Below are positions 35,499 through 46,211 of a DNA stretch of 64,000 bases, piece after piece. Source of the DNA: Rhabditophanes sp. KR3021 (taxonomy: Eukaryota; Nematoda; Chromadorea; Rhabditida; Alloionematidae). The notes under the pieces were generated by a model. The model was given only the letters and a program-made list of their open reading frames with translations. It did not search any database and had not been told where the DNA came from. Position numbers and translations under genes: made by a program. The DNA is taken from contig CAUJLY010000003.1 in assembly GCA_963281155.1 (NCBI GenBank), positions 3,844,001 through 3,908,000 of the forward strand, read 5' to 3'. Each line of letters begins with the position of its first letter. The first letter of the stretch is position 1.

Positions 35499-36417
35499 AT
35501 TGTTTTATCCACATTGTCATAACAATTCCACTAACCTTTTAACATTTTATTTTTTTCAAACCATGCTAACATATCAATTTACATATATTTAACAAAGAAA
35601 TGTCTTTTGTAATCGTTAGCCACTACTTCAAAACCTTTGCTTATGACTTTGCCTTAGAAACCTATAATCGCAGCTATCTCCAATAACCAATTGATACGAG
35701 TAACTACTCTGGGTAGAATAACGGAACGCCACAAGTCGTGTCTACAACCAGCAATTGCAATACCTATCAGAAATAGTTATAAGCGATATTCGCTTGCTTC
35801 GTCAGTTTTTGGCAAAAATTAATATAAAAAGTAAAATATCATTGACGCTTCCCCTAATCAACCCACCATTTCATTGTAACAATTTACAAAATAATAACCT
35901 TTTCAGTATATTGCAACTCCTGATTCAGTATCTCAAACATTGATTCTTAACCAAAATAGTATATAACAATCAAAATGCAGCTATTTATTACGATTTTATA
36001 ATCTACTCATAATTTAACACAAATAAAATTACAATATTTTTGTTTAAATAAAATGTTACAATTAATGGTTAATTAGGAATAATGGAATATATTTTATTAG
36101 ATAAAATAAAGATATTCCGTTAATATTTATGATCTAGATCAAGACTAGCTCATTAGAATATTCATACAATAATATGATAATAATACTAGTCCATTGACAA
36201 ATCCAAAATTTCACTTTTTGTATTTATTATATTTTTAGTTATTAATATGCTAGGCAATCATTTTTTAAAAAGAAAGCTAGTTCCGATGACCTAGAAACAA
36301 AGAAATATTGTTTATTAATTAGTTACTTATCCAAAGAAATGAGTATAAAAGAGAGATATTAGGATCAAGACGTTACATTTGCTTTACTTTGTTTAGTGGG
36401 TTTTATTTTTAGTCGAA
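35499..36417. other. Intergenic region between the GPCR and the ZP gene
   Basis: About 920 bp, AT-rich. Nothing was recognised except the TATA box near its right end. Confidence 0.5.
36344..36350 (+). promoter_or_regulatory. TATA box of the ZP-domain gene
   Basis: TATAAAA in the context GAGTATAAAAGAGAG, 68-74 bp upstream of the ZP gene ATG at 36418. The spacing fits a transcription start about 30 bp downstream. Confidence 0.6.
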
Positions 36418-38275
36418 ATGGGCTTATTTTTGAAATCTATTATTCTTATGCTTTCAATTGTAAGTTTATAATTTTGAACTTAAAGTAAACTTTCAGTGGA
36501 AATGTTCTTCAAATCTTGTCATTGACAATGATGTGTCCAATCAACCTGAAGTGGATTGCAATATAGATTCTATTAACGTATTATTTAAAACACAAAAACC
36601 GTTTAGTGGTAGAGTATATGTTGATGGTGAAACTTATGATAAAGCTTGTGTAAAATCTTTCACAGATTTAGAAGCCGGCTCAGGATTGGATAGTCTGGAA
36701 GGTTTTTCCTTTAAAATCCCCTTTGGCGCGTGCAATATGAGAAGGTAAATTCAAATGAATTATATTAGGCTTTTATGCATTGTATTTAAATCGTCCTTAT
36801 AGGCAAATATTAATGAATCCCTTTTAGACAACGAACATTATCACCAAGAGGAGTTTCATTTAGTTTCAGTGTCATTGTTTCTTTTCATCCCGTATTTGTT
36901 ACTGCAAGTTTAAAATTTTTTATTCAAGATTACAAAATGGGTACGATCTTAAGCAAACTAAAATAATGAAGTTTGGTTAGTATACGTTAAATTTAGGATT
37001 AAATAAGTACATACCTTATAAATATCTTGAGCTAAAACCTCACGTCTCCAAAGGTCTTAAAGGAACTGTTAGTATATAGTCTCTTTAATTTTTGATATGA
37101 GCTTAATTTATTTTTTACAGCAAAGTGATAAAGCCTTTAAAGTGAAATGCTTTTTCATGGAAGCAGTCAAAGCTGTCGATGCTTCAATTGAAGTGAGTAA
37201 ATTAACTACCCAACTTGTAGAAAATACTTTTCGTTTACCTGATTGTTCATATTCTCTTCGCCATTCAGTCGATGGAGCGCCACTTGAATTTGCAAATGTT
37301 GGCCAGCCAGTTACCCACGTTTGGCAGTGTTCTCAAATTGCTGGTTACGTTTATGGAATGTTAATTCATAGTTGCTTTGTAGAGGACGGAAGTGGAAATA
37401 GGTTTGAATTAGTTGATAATAAAGGGTGTGCCATTGACCACTACTTATTGTCAGAATTGCAATACGATCCAGTTAGCTTTACGGCATATTCAAATACACA
37501 TGTGTTCAAGTATGCCGATCGTGTGCAATTATTTTTTACATGCACTGTTCAATTATGCTATAAAGAAGATGGAGGATGTAATGGCATCACGCCACCTTCA
37601 TGCAGTAATAAAGCGTCTGATTTAGTTGGAACAGACTTTGGAGGTATCAAGAGTCATCGCCTTCCGAGTCCTTATCAAATTAAGGGGGAAATTAAACCGC
37701 CGATAGCTCACATTAATAATCCATCTCCTCCCGTCCAACCGTTGTTTGAAGAAAGTCTACCACCTAAAGATGAGTTTGAAGGTCCTGTCGTTCCAAATAA
37801 TCCTTCTGAAATTCCCAGTTTTGAAGAATTTAAGGCTAGAGTATTAAGGCCTCCATCACCTCTCAAAGCTCCTATAAATTATAAAGACAGTCCTATTACA
37901 TTTGCAGAAAACATCACAACTGTTGATGCCAACACAATGAAACTTAAAATATTTAATATCACGCCAAAATCCAAAAGATCAACAGCTTCAAACGGAAAAG
38001 CATCGGAAATGGAAGCTGATTTATCTGTTTCAATTATGGTTCTGCCACTCGGTAATTCGGGTCCTGATTTTGAGAAAATCAAAAAGATGGAAAGTTTAAT
38101 TTTTGAACCAAAAAATACTGAAAAGGTTTGTTTAACTAATTTTTCAGTGATCTTGGTATTTGCAACAGAATGCGTATCAATAATCATTTGTTTGTTCGTA
38201 TCAATCTGTCTCATTCAAAAACATAGAAAAGAAGCTAAGACAACTAATTTGGAGAAGAAGTTCATGAACTCATGA
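36418..38275 (+). CDS. ZP-domain cuticlin-like membrane protein
   Basis: Exons are 36418-36459, 36497-36744, 36828-36903 and 37121-38275. A signal peptide (MGLFLKSIILMLSI) leads to a ZP domain: VDCNIDSINVLFKTQKPFSG, CNMRRQRTLSPRGVSFSFSV, DKAFKVKCFFMEA, PDCSYSLRHS, HSCFVEDGSGNRFELVDNKG, FYAYS-like FTAYSNTHVFKYADRVQLFF and TCTVQLCYKEDGGCNGITPP. A Pro-rich linker, a basic KSKR cleavage-like site, a TM segment (VILVFATECVSIIICLFVSI) and a short basic tail follow. Known cuticlins polymerise in the cuticle (alae, lumen linings). Intron 3 (217 bp) requires a GC donor (GTTACT|GCAAGT). Confidence 0.9.
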
Positions 38276-38836
38276 TCTTTTCAATGACGACTAATTTTAA
38301 AATATACTAAGTATATAAAATACACTTCAAGTAAACAAATGTTTTTGTACGTAATGATTTTCGATAAATAAAGTGTTAAATGCTTATATGATAAATCAAC
38401 AAAAGTACGCACATGTTGTGCACAAAGAGCGTTTATTTAATTTTAAATGATGACGTTACCGTTTTGTGACATTTTGTTCTTGTACTTAATTACCGAAATT
38501 GAAGTAATGATACCACGCAAATAAATACTGGATTGCTGCATAAATTGAATCACAAATATATATCAAACGGCCTGTCTAAGAGGATAATGAATTTAATAAA
38601 AAATGATATTTAAAAAAAGGATTAATATAATTCCTTTAAATCTAGATGTAATCTTTGGTATGAAAAAGATGGAGAGGAGTAATAATTAAAACGAATGATT
38701 TATAGAACATAATGAAATAGATTTCATTGATCCCTTTGGATGTGTTAATCTTTATCATGCGAAGGTCATGTATTGTGAGTATATAAGGGTAATGAGTTTT
38801 ATCAAATTCATATCATTCAAAGTTTATTGACAAAAC
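38276..38836. other. Intergenic region with the promoter of the secreted helical protein
   Basis: About 560 bp. Apart from the AATAAA-type signal after the ZP gene and the TATA box listed separately, there are GATA-type sites (TTTATCA) near 38752 and 38796. These are typical of gut-expressed nematode genes. Confidence 0.45.
38780..38786 (+). promoter_or_regulatory. TATA box of the secreted helical protein gene
   Basis: TATATAA in GAGTATATAAGGG, 51-57 bp upstream of the ATG at 38837. Flanking TTTATCA motifs could be GATA-factor sites, which would suggest intestinal expression; this is inferred from motif type only. Confidence 0.6.
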
Positions 38837-39593
38837 ATGAAGTTCATCATTCTCTCTACTGTATTGCTCGCTGCCTTTGTAAGCGGACAAGAAGCTGTCT
38901 CCGAAGCTACACCAGGAGTTGCTGCTTCACTTGCAACCAGAGCTAGCTCTGGGGATGCATTCGGAATGTTCATGGCAAATGCGAAGACTCTTTTGGCATT
39001 AGTTCCAACAGAATTAACTGACTTTGCTGGGAATGTTAGTTCATTTCTTTCTTCATTATATTTTAATTATCAAAATTGTTTAGTTGACAATGATGGAAAA
39101 GATTTTCTTCGTTCAAGCTGGTGCCAATCTTAAGAACAAAACCGAGTCAACTGGAGAGTTAACACAAGAAGATGTTATTGCTGAATTAACCAAAATGGAC
39201 AAGAACTTGGTTGCCAAATTCAAGGCTTTAGCTAAAGCTTTCAGCGCTAAAAAAGATTTGTTATCTGAAGGTGCCAAGACATATTTCTCAGAACAAGTTA
39301 AGGTTAATTCCGATCTTATCAAAAGATTTGTAAATAAGGAAAATGTTGAAGAAAAAGAACTTTTGGATATTTCTTACAAATCAATTGCTGATTATTTAGC
39401 TTTAACTGATGATGATAGAAACTCATTCGGAAAAGCTCTTCCTACTTTGAACAACTTCTTCAACAATCCTATTGTTATTAATGAATTGAAGAAGATCACC
39501 GCTACTTCCACACTAGCTGATTATGAAGCAGTCAACAAAGTTATTGGGGAAAATCTACTTAAAGGAGCATTCATCCCAACACCTAGTCAATAA
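38837..39593 (+). CDS. Secreted alpha-helical nematode protein (FAR- or SXP/RAL-2-like)
   Basis: Exons are 38837-39034 and 39084-39593. A signal peptide (MKFIILSTVLLAAFVSGQE) is followed by about 215 residues that are mostly amphipathic helix, rich in Lys, Glu, Ala and Leu, with no Cys-rich pattern (for example NLVAKFKALAKAFSAKKDLL and DISYKSIADYLALTDDDRNS). The composition resembles nematode fatty-acid/retinol-binding (FAR) and SXP/RAL-2 families, but no diagnostic motif was identified. The strong TATA promoter suggests high, tissue-restricted expression. Confidence 0.65.
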
Positions 39594-39909
39594 AATTATT
39601 AATTTTCAAGGGTTAAAATATACTTGCTTGAATAATAAAAACTGATCATTTGCCTTTAAATTCTTTGTCCAAAATAAATGTACGATCACAATACTTATTT
39701 CACATAGTTTAAAATACAATTTGATTTCGAAAAATACTTAACAGTTGGTGATTTACATACACACATTTTTCTCGTGCAATTAATGTTAACCAATTTGAGC
39801 TGGTGTCCGAAGATTTGTTTTTAACTTATAATATATTTCATTACATGTAATATGGCTTACCTTCATATCATGTTGAAAGCATGTCATCCCGTTCGATCTG
39901 AAAAGTGAA
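39594..39909. other. Short intergenic stretch
   Basis: About 315 bp between the secreted helical gene and the convergent small secreted gene. Only probable 3' UTR sequence; nothing else recognised. Confidence 0.45.
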
Positions 39910-40149
39910 TCAACTTCGAGCTACCTTAGTACTTGGAAGAAGACGTCCCATAGAGCTTGGTTCTTTGGTCCAGTGCTTTGGTATTAATAGTAGGCTCAAA
40001 AAGAATATTGGCATCTTCATTTTTCCATAGCCTAATGACGAATGGATATTATAAGGATAATTTAGGTTACTTAAAGTTGCTTTAGCTTCTTCTGTGAAAC
40101 AGAAATTCGTACAAATAATAAAGAATGCTACAATTAAAAATACACGCAT
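39910..40149 (-). CDS. Small secreted peptide precursor or first exon of a secreted protein
   Basis: A 79-residue frame beginning with a strong signal peptide (MRVFLIVAFFIICTNFCFTE). The start resembles that of the gene at 43667-44253 (MRVFILSCFVVCLIAIAEG). The remainder is not recognised. A TATA box about 38 bp upstream and a TTTCTTAG acceptor just before the ATG support expression. The end may be spliced (a GTAGCT donor-like site lies near the stop), so the true C-terminus is unsure. Confidence 0.45.
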   Translation of the reverse strand: MRVFLIVAFFIICTNFCFTEEAKATLSNLNYPYNIHSSLGYGKMKMPIFFLSLLLIPKHWTKEPSSMGRLLPSTKVARS

Positions 40150-40763
40150 ATTGCCTAAGAAACAAATAGAGTGTTTTCATGAATTTGTTTTTATACTAGG
40201 ACACAAATTTGATTATAATAAGAAATGTTGTGTGCCAAAATTGAATACGTTGCTGCCGAAATCATTATATGCTAATTGGCTAATAACAATTAAAAAATCT
40301 TATTCAATTCAATGATTGAGATTGATGATATTGTGTGTAAGTTACAGTATAATTTACATCCTCATATTTTATATGTAAATTTATAATCTATTTAATGACC
40401 CTTTTCACATCTTCCCCACTTTTTATGTCATCTTTTCTTTTGTTCCCTGTATTTTTTGAGGCAATAAAATCATCTCTTTACTCAATTTCTCATTGACTCT
40501 ACTAAGATTTCCTCTCACGAATCTACAGAGATAATTATAAACGAATTTTATAATAAATAAAATTAATGGATGCTTTCTGTGCTATAATACTAGGTGCATA
40601 AGCATTTTGATGGATTTAAAAGAGGATTTTTGAAATGGTGATTTAAAAATCAAGAATATTCTAATAATTGTCTTTTTATATTGTTTAACTTTTAAATGAT
40701 TAAAAATAAATCGATTCCGTGAGAAATGACGACGAATGTTTTAGTTTAGAAATAAATTAAGTT
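40150..40763. other. Intergenic region, mostly AT-rich
   Basis: About 610 bp. Apart from the promoter of the small secreted gene, no feature was recognised. A 73-codon plus-strand frame starting inside that gene is treated as a shadow. Confidence 0.4.
40187..40196 (-). promoter_or_regulatory. TATA box of the small secreted gene
   Basis: The minus strand reads GTATAAAAAC, 38-47 bp upstream of the ATG at 40149. Its position supports the minus-strand gene being real. Confidence 0.5.
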
Positions 40764-41296
40764 TTAATTAATAAGAATAGTTTTCGTGGCATTAAGTTTG
40801 TCATCGGCAGAGTTCCATTTCTCAATTAATTCCTCAAACAAGCAAAAGGTATGGCTAAATTTACCAATCCGACATAAAATTTCATCTGGTTGTCCTAATT
40901 TACATTTATCCAATTCTTCATTCCAAAAAGCAGAATATTTAAGAAACACCATTCCTGATAAACACTCACACATTTTCCAACTTCAGGCACCTTGGCAAGG
41001 TACCTTTGCATATCGCAATCCATAGCAGTAACCTTTTTGACATACTGACTCTCCGTTCGAATAATCAATTGAATAACCAAGGCACTGCAGTTGATGTACA
41101 TTTCATGATTTTTCACAACGACATCTCGCATCTCTTTCCAATTCTTGCGTACATGACAGATATGTTTGGTGAAGGTTCTAACAAAATCAACTTTTTGATT
41201 ATCTTTAACATTTGGCGACAAGATAAGAGCAGACAAAATCGTTGAAAATTGATGGGTTTTACCACTAGTATTGCAATTTTTATTAATAATCTTCAA
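40764..41296 (-). CDS. Possible Cys-rich nematode domain gene (DUF19-like), frame uncertain
   Basis: Two overlapping minus-strand frames carry spaced cysteines: HICHVRKNWKEMRDVVVKN, YINCSALVIQL, AMDCDMQRYLAKVPEVGKC and, in the next frame, EELDKCKLGQPDEILCRIG then HTFCLFEELIEKW. The pattern recalls nematode T20D4.11/DUF19 domains, which are secreted and helical. The two frames overlap at 40895-40973, so an unseen intron or indel is needed. No signal peptide was found. It may be the 3' part of a longer, partly decayed gene reaching to 42544. Confidence 0.35.
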
Positions 41297-42544
41297 GATT
41301 TTGTCAGAAGCATCTTTCTCTCAGATTCCCTTTGATTGTGGTCAAAATGTTCAAACATCCTTATTACATGCAGTACATAACAATTCCACAAGGTCCTGAT
41401 GTTTCCTTTAAGTAACAAATCACCTGGAAAGTGTAATTACTTTCAGTTTGGAGAACCAGATTTGAAATATTCAATAAAGTATCTCCAATTTTTGATAATG
41501 CCTTATTTTATGATCAAAAGCTTTGAATTGTTCAAAAAATGTTACATTTTTCCAAACTTCATCGGCATCATTTGAATTTGGTTTGCTACTTAAACCACGG
41601 GGGTGATTCTTTTTTCAACTGTATTTCTTTCAACATTCTTTTGATTAAAGTTAACATCAACGTCCAATTTTGGGGAAAGATTGTCTAAAGGAACATTTTT
41701 ACTTTCTTTGGGTTCAGGAATAGATGAGGATGTTGCAGTTTTAGAGGATCTCTTGAGAATATTTTTGGGTTTAGAACGACTATCCTGTTTTTGATCGTCC
41801 GAATCAGAACTAATAACTATTAGTTCAATTTCATTCTGTTGTGGACATTTTGTATGACAATTATCTGATTTCCGAACAAATACTAGTCACTTTGTTAGAT
41901 GTAGGAATTGAAACCAAGGAAGACATTTTATCTGTTCCACATCGTTTTTGATCCGAAGACTTTTGCTTAGCATCTTCTTCCGAATCAAGCAAATTCGATA
42001 TTGGCATCATCCTCAGAATTCACATCAAGCTCTATTAATTTGATATTGGAATATTTCCTCGATATCAGTTCTTCTAAAATGGGAACATACTTGGTGGTCC
42101 TTTTTAGAGCTTTCACCAGTGTTGTCATCTAACTTGGGGTAGGTTTTTTACTTAGAGTACCAGTTGGATCATTTTTGAAGGCGAGATGTCTTATCAAAAG
42201 TATGTATTGATGCTCAATCAACTTACAAGTCATCTAAATCTTCCGAAGATAAAACAGGTGGAATAGTTGAAACTTCTTTGATATCAATGAAGGCTAAATG
42301 AACGTATCAGATAAAAATAAAAGATTCTCCACTTACCTAATGAACGCCAAATATTTAAATCTGTCGCTTCAATTCCTCGAAAAAGCATAAATACGGCTGA
42401 TTGCCTAAGCACGCGGTACCTCTTCATAATTGTTCTTCGCTTTAGTGATCTATCATCATTCTGCATAATATTATCAACTTCAATGCTGCATTTAACATCT
42501 AACTCTGGACGAGTCTTTAAATTATTTGCACCATTTAAAAGCAT
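41297..42544 (-). pseudogene. Degenerate minus-strand coding region with Ser/Asp-rich segments
   Basis: Open segments in several minus-strand frames alternate with stops. Examples are LNGANNLKTRPELDVKCSIE at the 5' end (42544), RRTIMKRYRVLRQSAVFMLF, an exon-like KEVSTIPPVLSSEDLDDL, IKLIELDVNSEDDANIEFA, VISSDSDDQKQDSRSKPKN and NVPLDNLSPKLDVDVNFNQ. Codon-like composition and acidic Ser/Asp runs suggest former coding DNA. Similar acidic runs occur in GIY-YIG relic D, but no nuclease motif is visible here. I cannot identify it. Confidence 0.35.
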
Positions 42545-42564
42545 AAATCTTTCTTTGAAGTCAT

Positions 42565-42837
42565 GTGTTTGACCAAAAGTTCAAGTTTTTGAAAGGTAAA
42601 GTTAATTTGATTGAAGACAAATTGGCTTTAGTGACTGTGCTGCCCAGATACATTTTTTGCGCTGATCAGTCTGCCAGAAATTCACTTTCTTTCTTGTCAA
42701 AGACGGAGGAACTTCAGTACACATTATTAAAAAACGATGATTTATTGTGCAGATATATTGAGTATTGCAGCGTCAACCATAAACGAAGGCAATTAATTAT
42801 CGTCTTTCCAAAAGCTGTTCGAAGGTTTTCTATGTAA
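42565..42837 (+). CDS. Short unidentified reading frame
   Basis: A 90-codon plus-strand frame without a clear ATG start (the frame opens at GTG), reading for example KVNLIEDKLALVTVLPRYIF and HKRRQLIIVFPKAVRRFSM. It sits head to head with the degenerate region ending at 42544. No domain is recognised; an upstream exon is possible. Weak support. Confidence 0.25.
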   Translation: MFDQKFKFLKGKVNLIEDKLALVTVLPRYIFCADQSARNSLSFLSKTEELQYTLLKNDDLLCRYIEYCSVNHKRRQLIIVFPKAVRRFSM

Positions 42838-42938
42838 AAAATATACTGAACTGTGTTATGCAAAATGCGAGATGATACAATAGGAAGTAAAAAGCTTAAA
42901 GATGAAACTAAATGAGTTTAATAATTAATTTATTGAAC

Positions 42939-43397
42939 TTATGAAAATGTGTTATTATGGTTTATTTGATTAGAAAGTTCAGATTGTGTGCGACATATTT
43001 CAGCGATTCTTTCTTTGTACATTCTTTTTTGTTGAGCCAGTCTTAGTTTCAACTGACTGTGCTGCTTTTGATAAAACTGGCTTTCTTCTTGGAACTTGAT
43101 GCATTGAATTTTGTAATCATGGATTTGTTGATCTTGCTTTGAGATAATCTTAGCTGTTGATCCAATGCATTCTTCTAAATTTCGAAGATATGAAGATGAT
43201 CTGATTTTTGATAAGCTTGTTTTACGGATTTTGAACACGTTCGATTTACTGATTTTCTGTAACTTCAAATCAAGATTAACTTTATTTACTTCACGTTTTT
43301 TAGATTCACTATTTTCTTTTTGCTGTGTCTTTTTGTTGTTTCGTTTAAAACATCCTCTGACAATGTAATTGTAGATCTTTTCGATTGAAACGGCCAT
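42939..43397 (-). CDS. Small coiled-coil protein of unknown function
   Basis: A single-exon frame; the second Met (MAVSIEKIYNYIVRGCFKRN) is the better start given the TATA box 48-55 bp upstream. The first 60 residues are Lys-rich. The C-terminal 90 residues form a predicted coiled coil (STAKIISKQDQQIHDYKIQC, EESQFYQKQHSQLKLRLAQQ). No family is recognised. It is probably an intracellular, lineage-specific protein. Confidence 0.6.
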   Translation of the reverse strand: MAVSIEKIYNYIVRGCFKRNNKKTQQKENSESKKREVNKVNLDLKLQKISKSNVFKIRKTSLSKIRSSSYLRNLEECIGSTAKIISKQDQQIHDYKIQCIKFQEESQFYQKQHSQLKLRLAQQKRMYKERIAEICRTQSELSNQINHNNTFS

Positions 43398-43444
43398 AAT
43401 TAGTGAATACAATTAAACTGTGATTCAATTAGTAAAATTGTTGA

Positions 43445-43452
43445 CTTATATA
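43445..43452 (-). promoter_or_regulatory. TATA box of the coiled-coil gene
   Basis: The minus strand reads TATATAAG in the context AAAGGTATATAAGTC, about 50 bp upstream of the Met at 43397. Confidence 0.5.
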
Positions 43453-43666
43453 CCTTTATTCATAGCGATTAACTATCAAAAAGTGTGCATCTTTGAAATA
43501 ATATCATCTGCATAACTGATGTTGTCTATCAAAGAATGATGGCACTGTCGTATACACTAAACATTCTTGATGCATTATCAGATATTGTTAGACACAATCT
43601 TATGATTGGAAATATATAAATTAGATTAAGTTAAAAAACATATTGAAAATATTTATTCAAACCAAT

Positions 43667-44253
43667 TTAATATACCTTTTCCTGTGCTGCTTGGGCAACG
43701 TATGGTGGTGGTTGAGCATTTACCGGAAGTCTTGAGTATGTTGATGCAATATGAGTGGTTCTGTATTGTCCAGAACTGCCGATGGCATGAAAACATCCAT
43801 TACATAGACAATAGAGGATACTGAACGCAAATGAGAAAATTCTAAAGAAGGATGATTAGTTAATTTATGAATATATTCATATTAAACATACATTACAACT
43901 CCAAGAAAGTCTGCTAATGCTTTGCCATCCTTGTGATCATAATAGTCGTCCGAATAACCACCCAATCTGTTTTGGTAAAAAAGCAGCTGCCTTTGTTTCT
44001 TTAAATTAACCAAACCATCCTCCAATTGTCTAATTTTGCGGTCAATTTGTTCAATTTCAGTTTTGAAAGCTGGCTTTGCTCCTTCATTAAGCTTAATCGA
44101 CTTCTCTACCGATTGACTTTGGTCGACGATTTGAGGACGATATTTTAAATCTCTACTTGGTTTGGCATTCTCAAAAGTAGGTGACCTTTCTTCAACTCCT
44201 TCAGCAATCGCAATAAGGCAAACGACGAAACAGCTCAAAATAAATACACGCAT
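43667..44253 (-). CDS. Single-pass membrane protein with coiled coil and PPPY tail
   Basis: Exons are 44253-43892 and 43841-43667 on the minus strand, joined in phase. A signal peptide (MRVFILSCFVVCLIAIAEG) leads to an extracellular part with a short coiled coil (IEQIDRKIRQLEDGLVNLKK). A TM segment formed across the intron follows (FLGVVIIFSFAFSILYCLC). The cytosolic tail is short and contains PVNAQPPPYVAQAAQ. PPPY is a WW-domain ligand of the type bound by Nedd4-class ubiquitin ligases. The layout recalls Shisa-like proteins, but the extracellular Cys pattern of Shisa is absent. Function unknown. Confidence 0.7.
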
Positions 44254-44413
44254 GTTTAATTGTACGAAATGCAACTAACACGTATTTTTAAAAGTAAAAT
44301 TAGTCCGAAATTTGATTAAGCTATATGCAAATTAGGAGTAAATTTAAAATTTATTAAAAAGATATAACAAAAAGATGACAAAACAACTGATTAACAAATA
44401 AAAAAAGATATAA

Positions 44414-46066
44414 TTAACTCAAGGAGTTCAAAGAAATGGGATTGATCATCATTTCTCCGAACAAATCGCACTCATTGCTCTCCACATTGTCAACATTTTT
44501 CAATTGTCTCTTGTTGGCAGTAAAAATAACTTCCAGCATACCCCTGATTCGTAACAACTCTCCTTCTCTTTTCAATTCACAGTCTACGATTCTTTTCAAA
44601 TCTTGGAAATGCTTCTTTGTGACATCGCTGAAGTCACTCTCCTCCGAATAAATATCTATCAAGCATTCTGCAACTTTGATCAAAGTTGAAAAGTAAGCAG
44701 TATTGAACAAATTAAGCTTAAGAAACAGGAAAACGTTTGTCATGATTCTTTCATCACGCCCAGTCAAAGCTCTTCTCAATTCCTTGTTGAAATAAATTTG
44801 CCTGAGTGCGGAAACAGTCAGTGCCGCATTTTCGACCCAATTTTTAGATTGCATGAACAAAACTTCAATTACTTTGTTGAATTTCTTGCTGTTAACCAAG
44901 TTATCAATAGTGCCTAAGTTCATTTTGTCCAGCATTGGAGCCGTCATTACTACTCGTACTTTCTGTCCTTCCGCATCTTGTGTGAAAACTCGGTGCATGG
45001 ACTTTGTCTTCGTTTCCTTCTGCGCTATTTTCAAACTACTGCTTTGCTTGTCTTCCTTGCTTGCCGCTTTTCTTCTATTAATGGCAACAATGTTTTGCAT
45101 TCCATAAACCATGCAATCATCGTTTGGCGACATGGCAAGGGTCATTACTGGAGCCAATGTGGACATTTGATAAACCAAATCGTAATCTCCACTATCCACC
45201 TTGAAAACATTAATACGCCGATCCAAACCGGCAGTCAACAATTTTCTGTTGTTAGAAGCCAAGCACATGGCTGTAACAGTTTTGTGGTGGTGTTCAAGCA
45301 TCGTCAATTCCCTGTAACTCGATGCAATGTCCCAAAGCTTGACAACTTGTCCTCCGGCAGTAGCCATGATATTGTCATTAGGGAAGAGTATGACCTTCTC
45401 AACTGGGAATCCATGATCAATGGTAAGAACTGAGTCTTTACGATCGCTTCTTGTGTCCCATAATTTGACGGTATGATCATATGAACCAGTTGCAAGGAGA
45501 TGCTCGTTGATTTTGGAGAAGGCTCCGCATCTAATGTGATCTTCGTGAGCAACCATGTGTAGCAAAGATTTTCCAGAAGTATCGGCTACATCGTAAACAT
45601 TGAAGACTCCCTTGTCGTTCATAGCTGCAACTTTGTGTCCGGAACTAGAGAATGAAACGACGTGGGCAGGTGATCCGTCACTTTTGATTGTTCTTAGGGC
45701 AGTTCTTAATTGGGCATCTTTTTTGTGGACATCGTAAAGTCTTACTGTTCCATCTAATGACCCACAACCCAAAAGAGAACCGTCATTTCTGTAAGTGGCT
45801 CCGAATACTTGAGTGTTGAAACGAGAATTGACAGAAACTGAATCACATACAACTGTATCGTACACTGTTAATCTGAAGGCACTAGTGGTAGCAACATAAT
45901 ACGGAGAGATAGGCAAAAAAGCAGTTGAGGTAATGATCCCATTTTCTTGAAATACGGATGTTTGTTCCATGCGGCTCCAGTACAAGTGATCATCTGATTG
46001 ACGAATGTTGTTAAGCGATTCAGTCACAGGAACCAAACCTTTCGAATAAGAGGCTCTGTTTGCCAT
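44414..46066 (-). CDS. UTP15: U3 snoRNP component UTP15 (WD40 protein)
   Basis: A single-exon 550-residue frame. The N-terminal half is a WD40 propeller (VFGATYRNDGSLLGCGSLDG, HIRCGAFSKINEHLLATGSY then DHTVKLWD, MATAGGQVVKLWDIAS, KTVTAMCLASNNRKLLTAGL). The C-terminal UTP15 domain includes LGTIDNLVNSKKFNKVIEVL and VSALRQIYFNKELRRALTGR. UTP15 belongs to the t-UTP/UtpA part of the small-subunit processome that drives rRNA transcription and 18S processing in the nucleolus. It lies 145 bp downstream of DDX10, same strand, with a TTTTTAG acceptor 3 bases before its ATG. Confidence 0.93.
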   Translation of the reverse strand: MANRASYSKGLVPVTESLNNIRQSDDHLYWSRMEQTSVFQENGIITSTAFLPISPYYVATTSAFRLTVYDTVVCDSVSVNSRFNTQVFGATYRNDGSLLGCGSLDGTVRLYDVHKKDAQLRTALRTIKSDGSPAHVVSFSSSGHKVAAMNDKGVFNVYDVADTSGKSLLHMVAHEDHIRCGAFSKINEHLLATGSYDHTVKLWDTRSDRKDSVLTIDHGFPVEKVILFPNDNIMATAGGQVVKLWDIASSYRELTMLEHHHKTVTAMCLASNNRKLLTAGLDRRINVFKVDSGDYDLVYQMSTLAPVMTLAMSPNDDCMVYGMQNIVAINRRKAASKEDKQSSSLKIAQKETKTKSMHRVFTQDAEGQKVRVVMTAPMLDKMNLGTIDNLVNSKKFNKVIEVLFMQSKNWVENAALTVSALRQIYFNKELRRALTGRDERIMTNVFLFLKLNLFNTAYFSTLIKVAECLIDIYSEESDFSDVTKKHFQDLKRIVDCELKREGELLRIRGMLEVIFTANKRQLKNVDNVESNECDLFGEMMINPISLNSLS

Positions 46067-46069
46067 AGT

Positions 46070-46076
46070 CTAAAAA
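46070..46076 (-). promoter_or_regulatory. Probable trans-splice acceptor before UTP15
   Basis: The minus strand reads TTTTTAG, then ACT, then the ATG of UTP15. The short distance from the upstream DDX10 stop (145 bp) fits spliced-leader addition to a downstream operon gene. Confidence 0.5.
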
Positions 46077-46211
46077 TTAGTAATAAAAAGAATCAAAATT
46101 AAAATGAATTAAGTATGTAATTGTTAAAAACAAAGTTGCGATAAAAAGAATGTTAATTAAAAATGATATTAAAAAATAGTAACAACAATAACAATAAAAC
46201 TGCAACTCATT

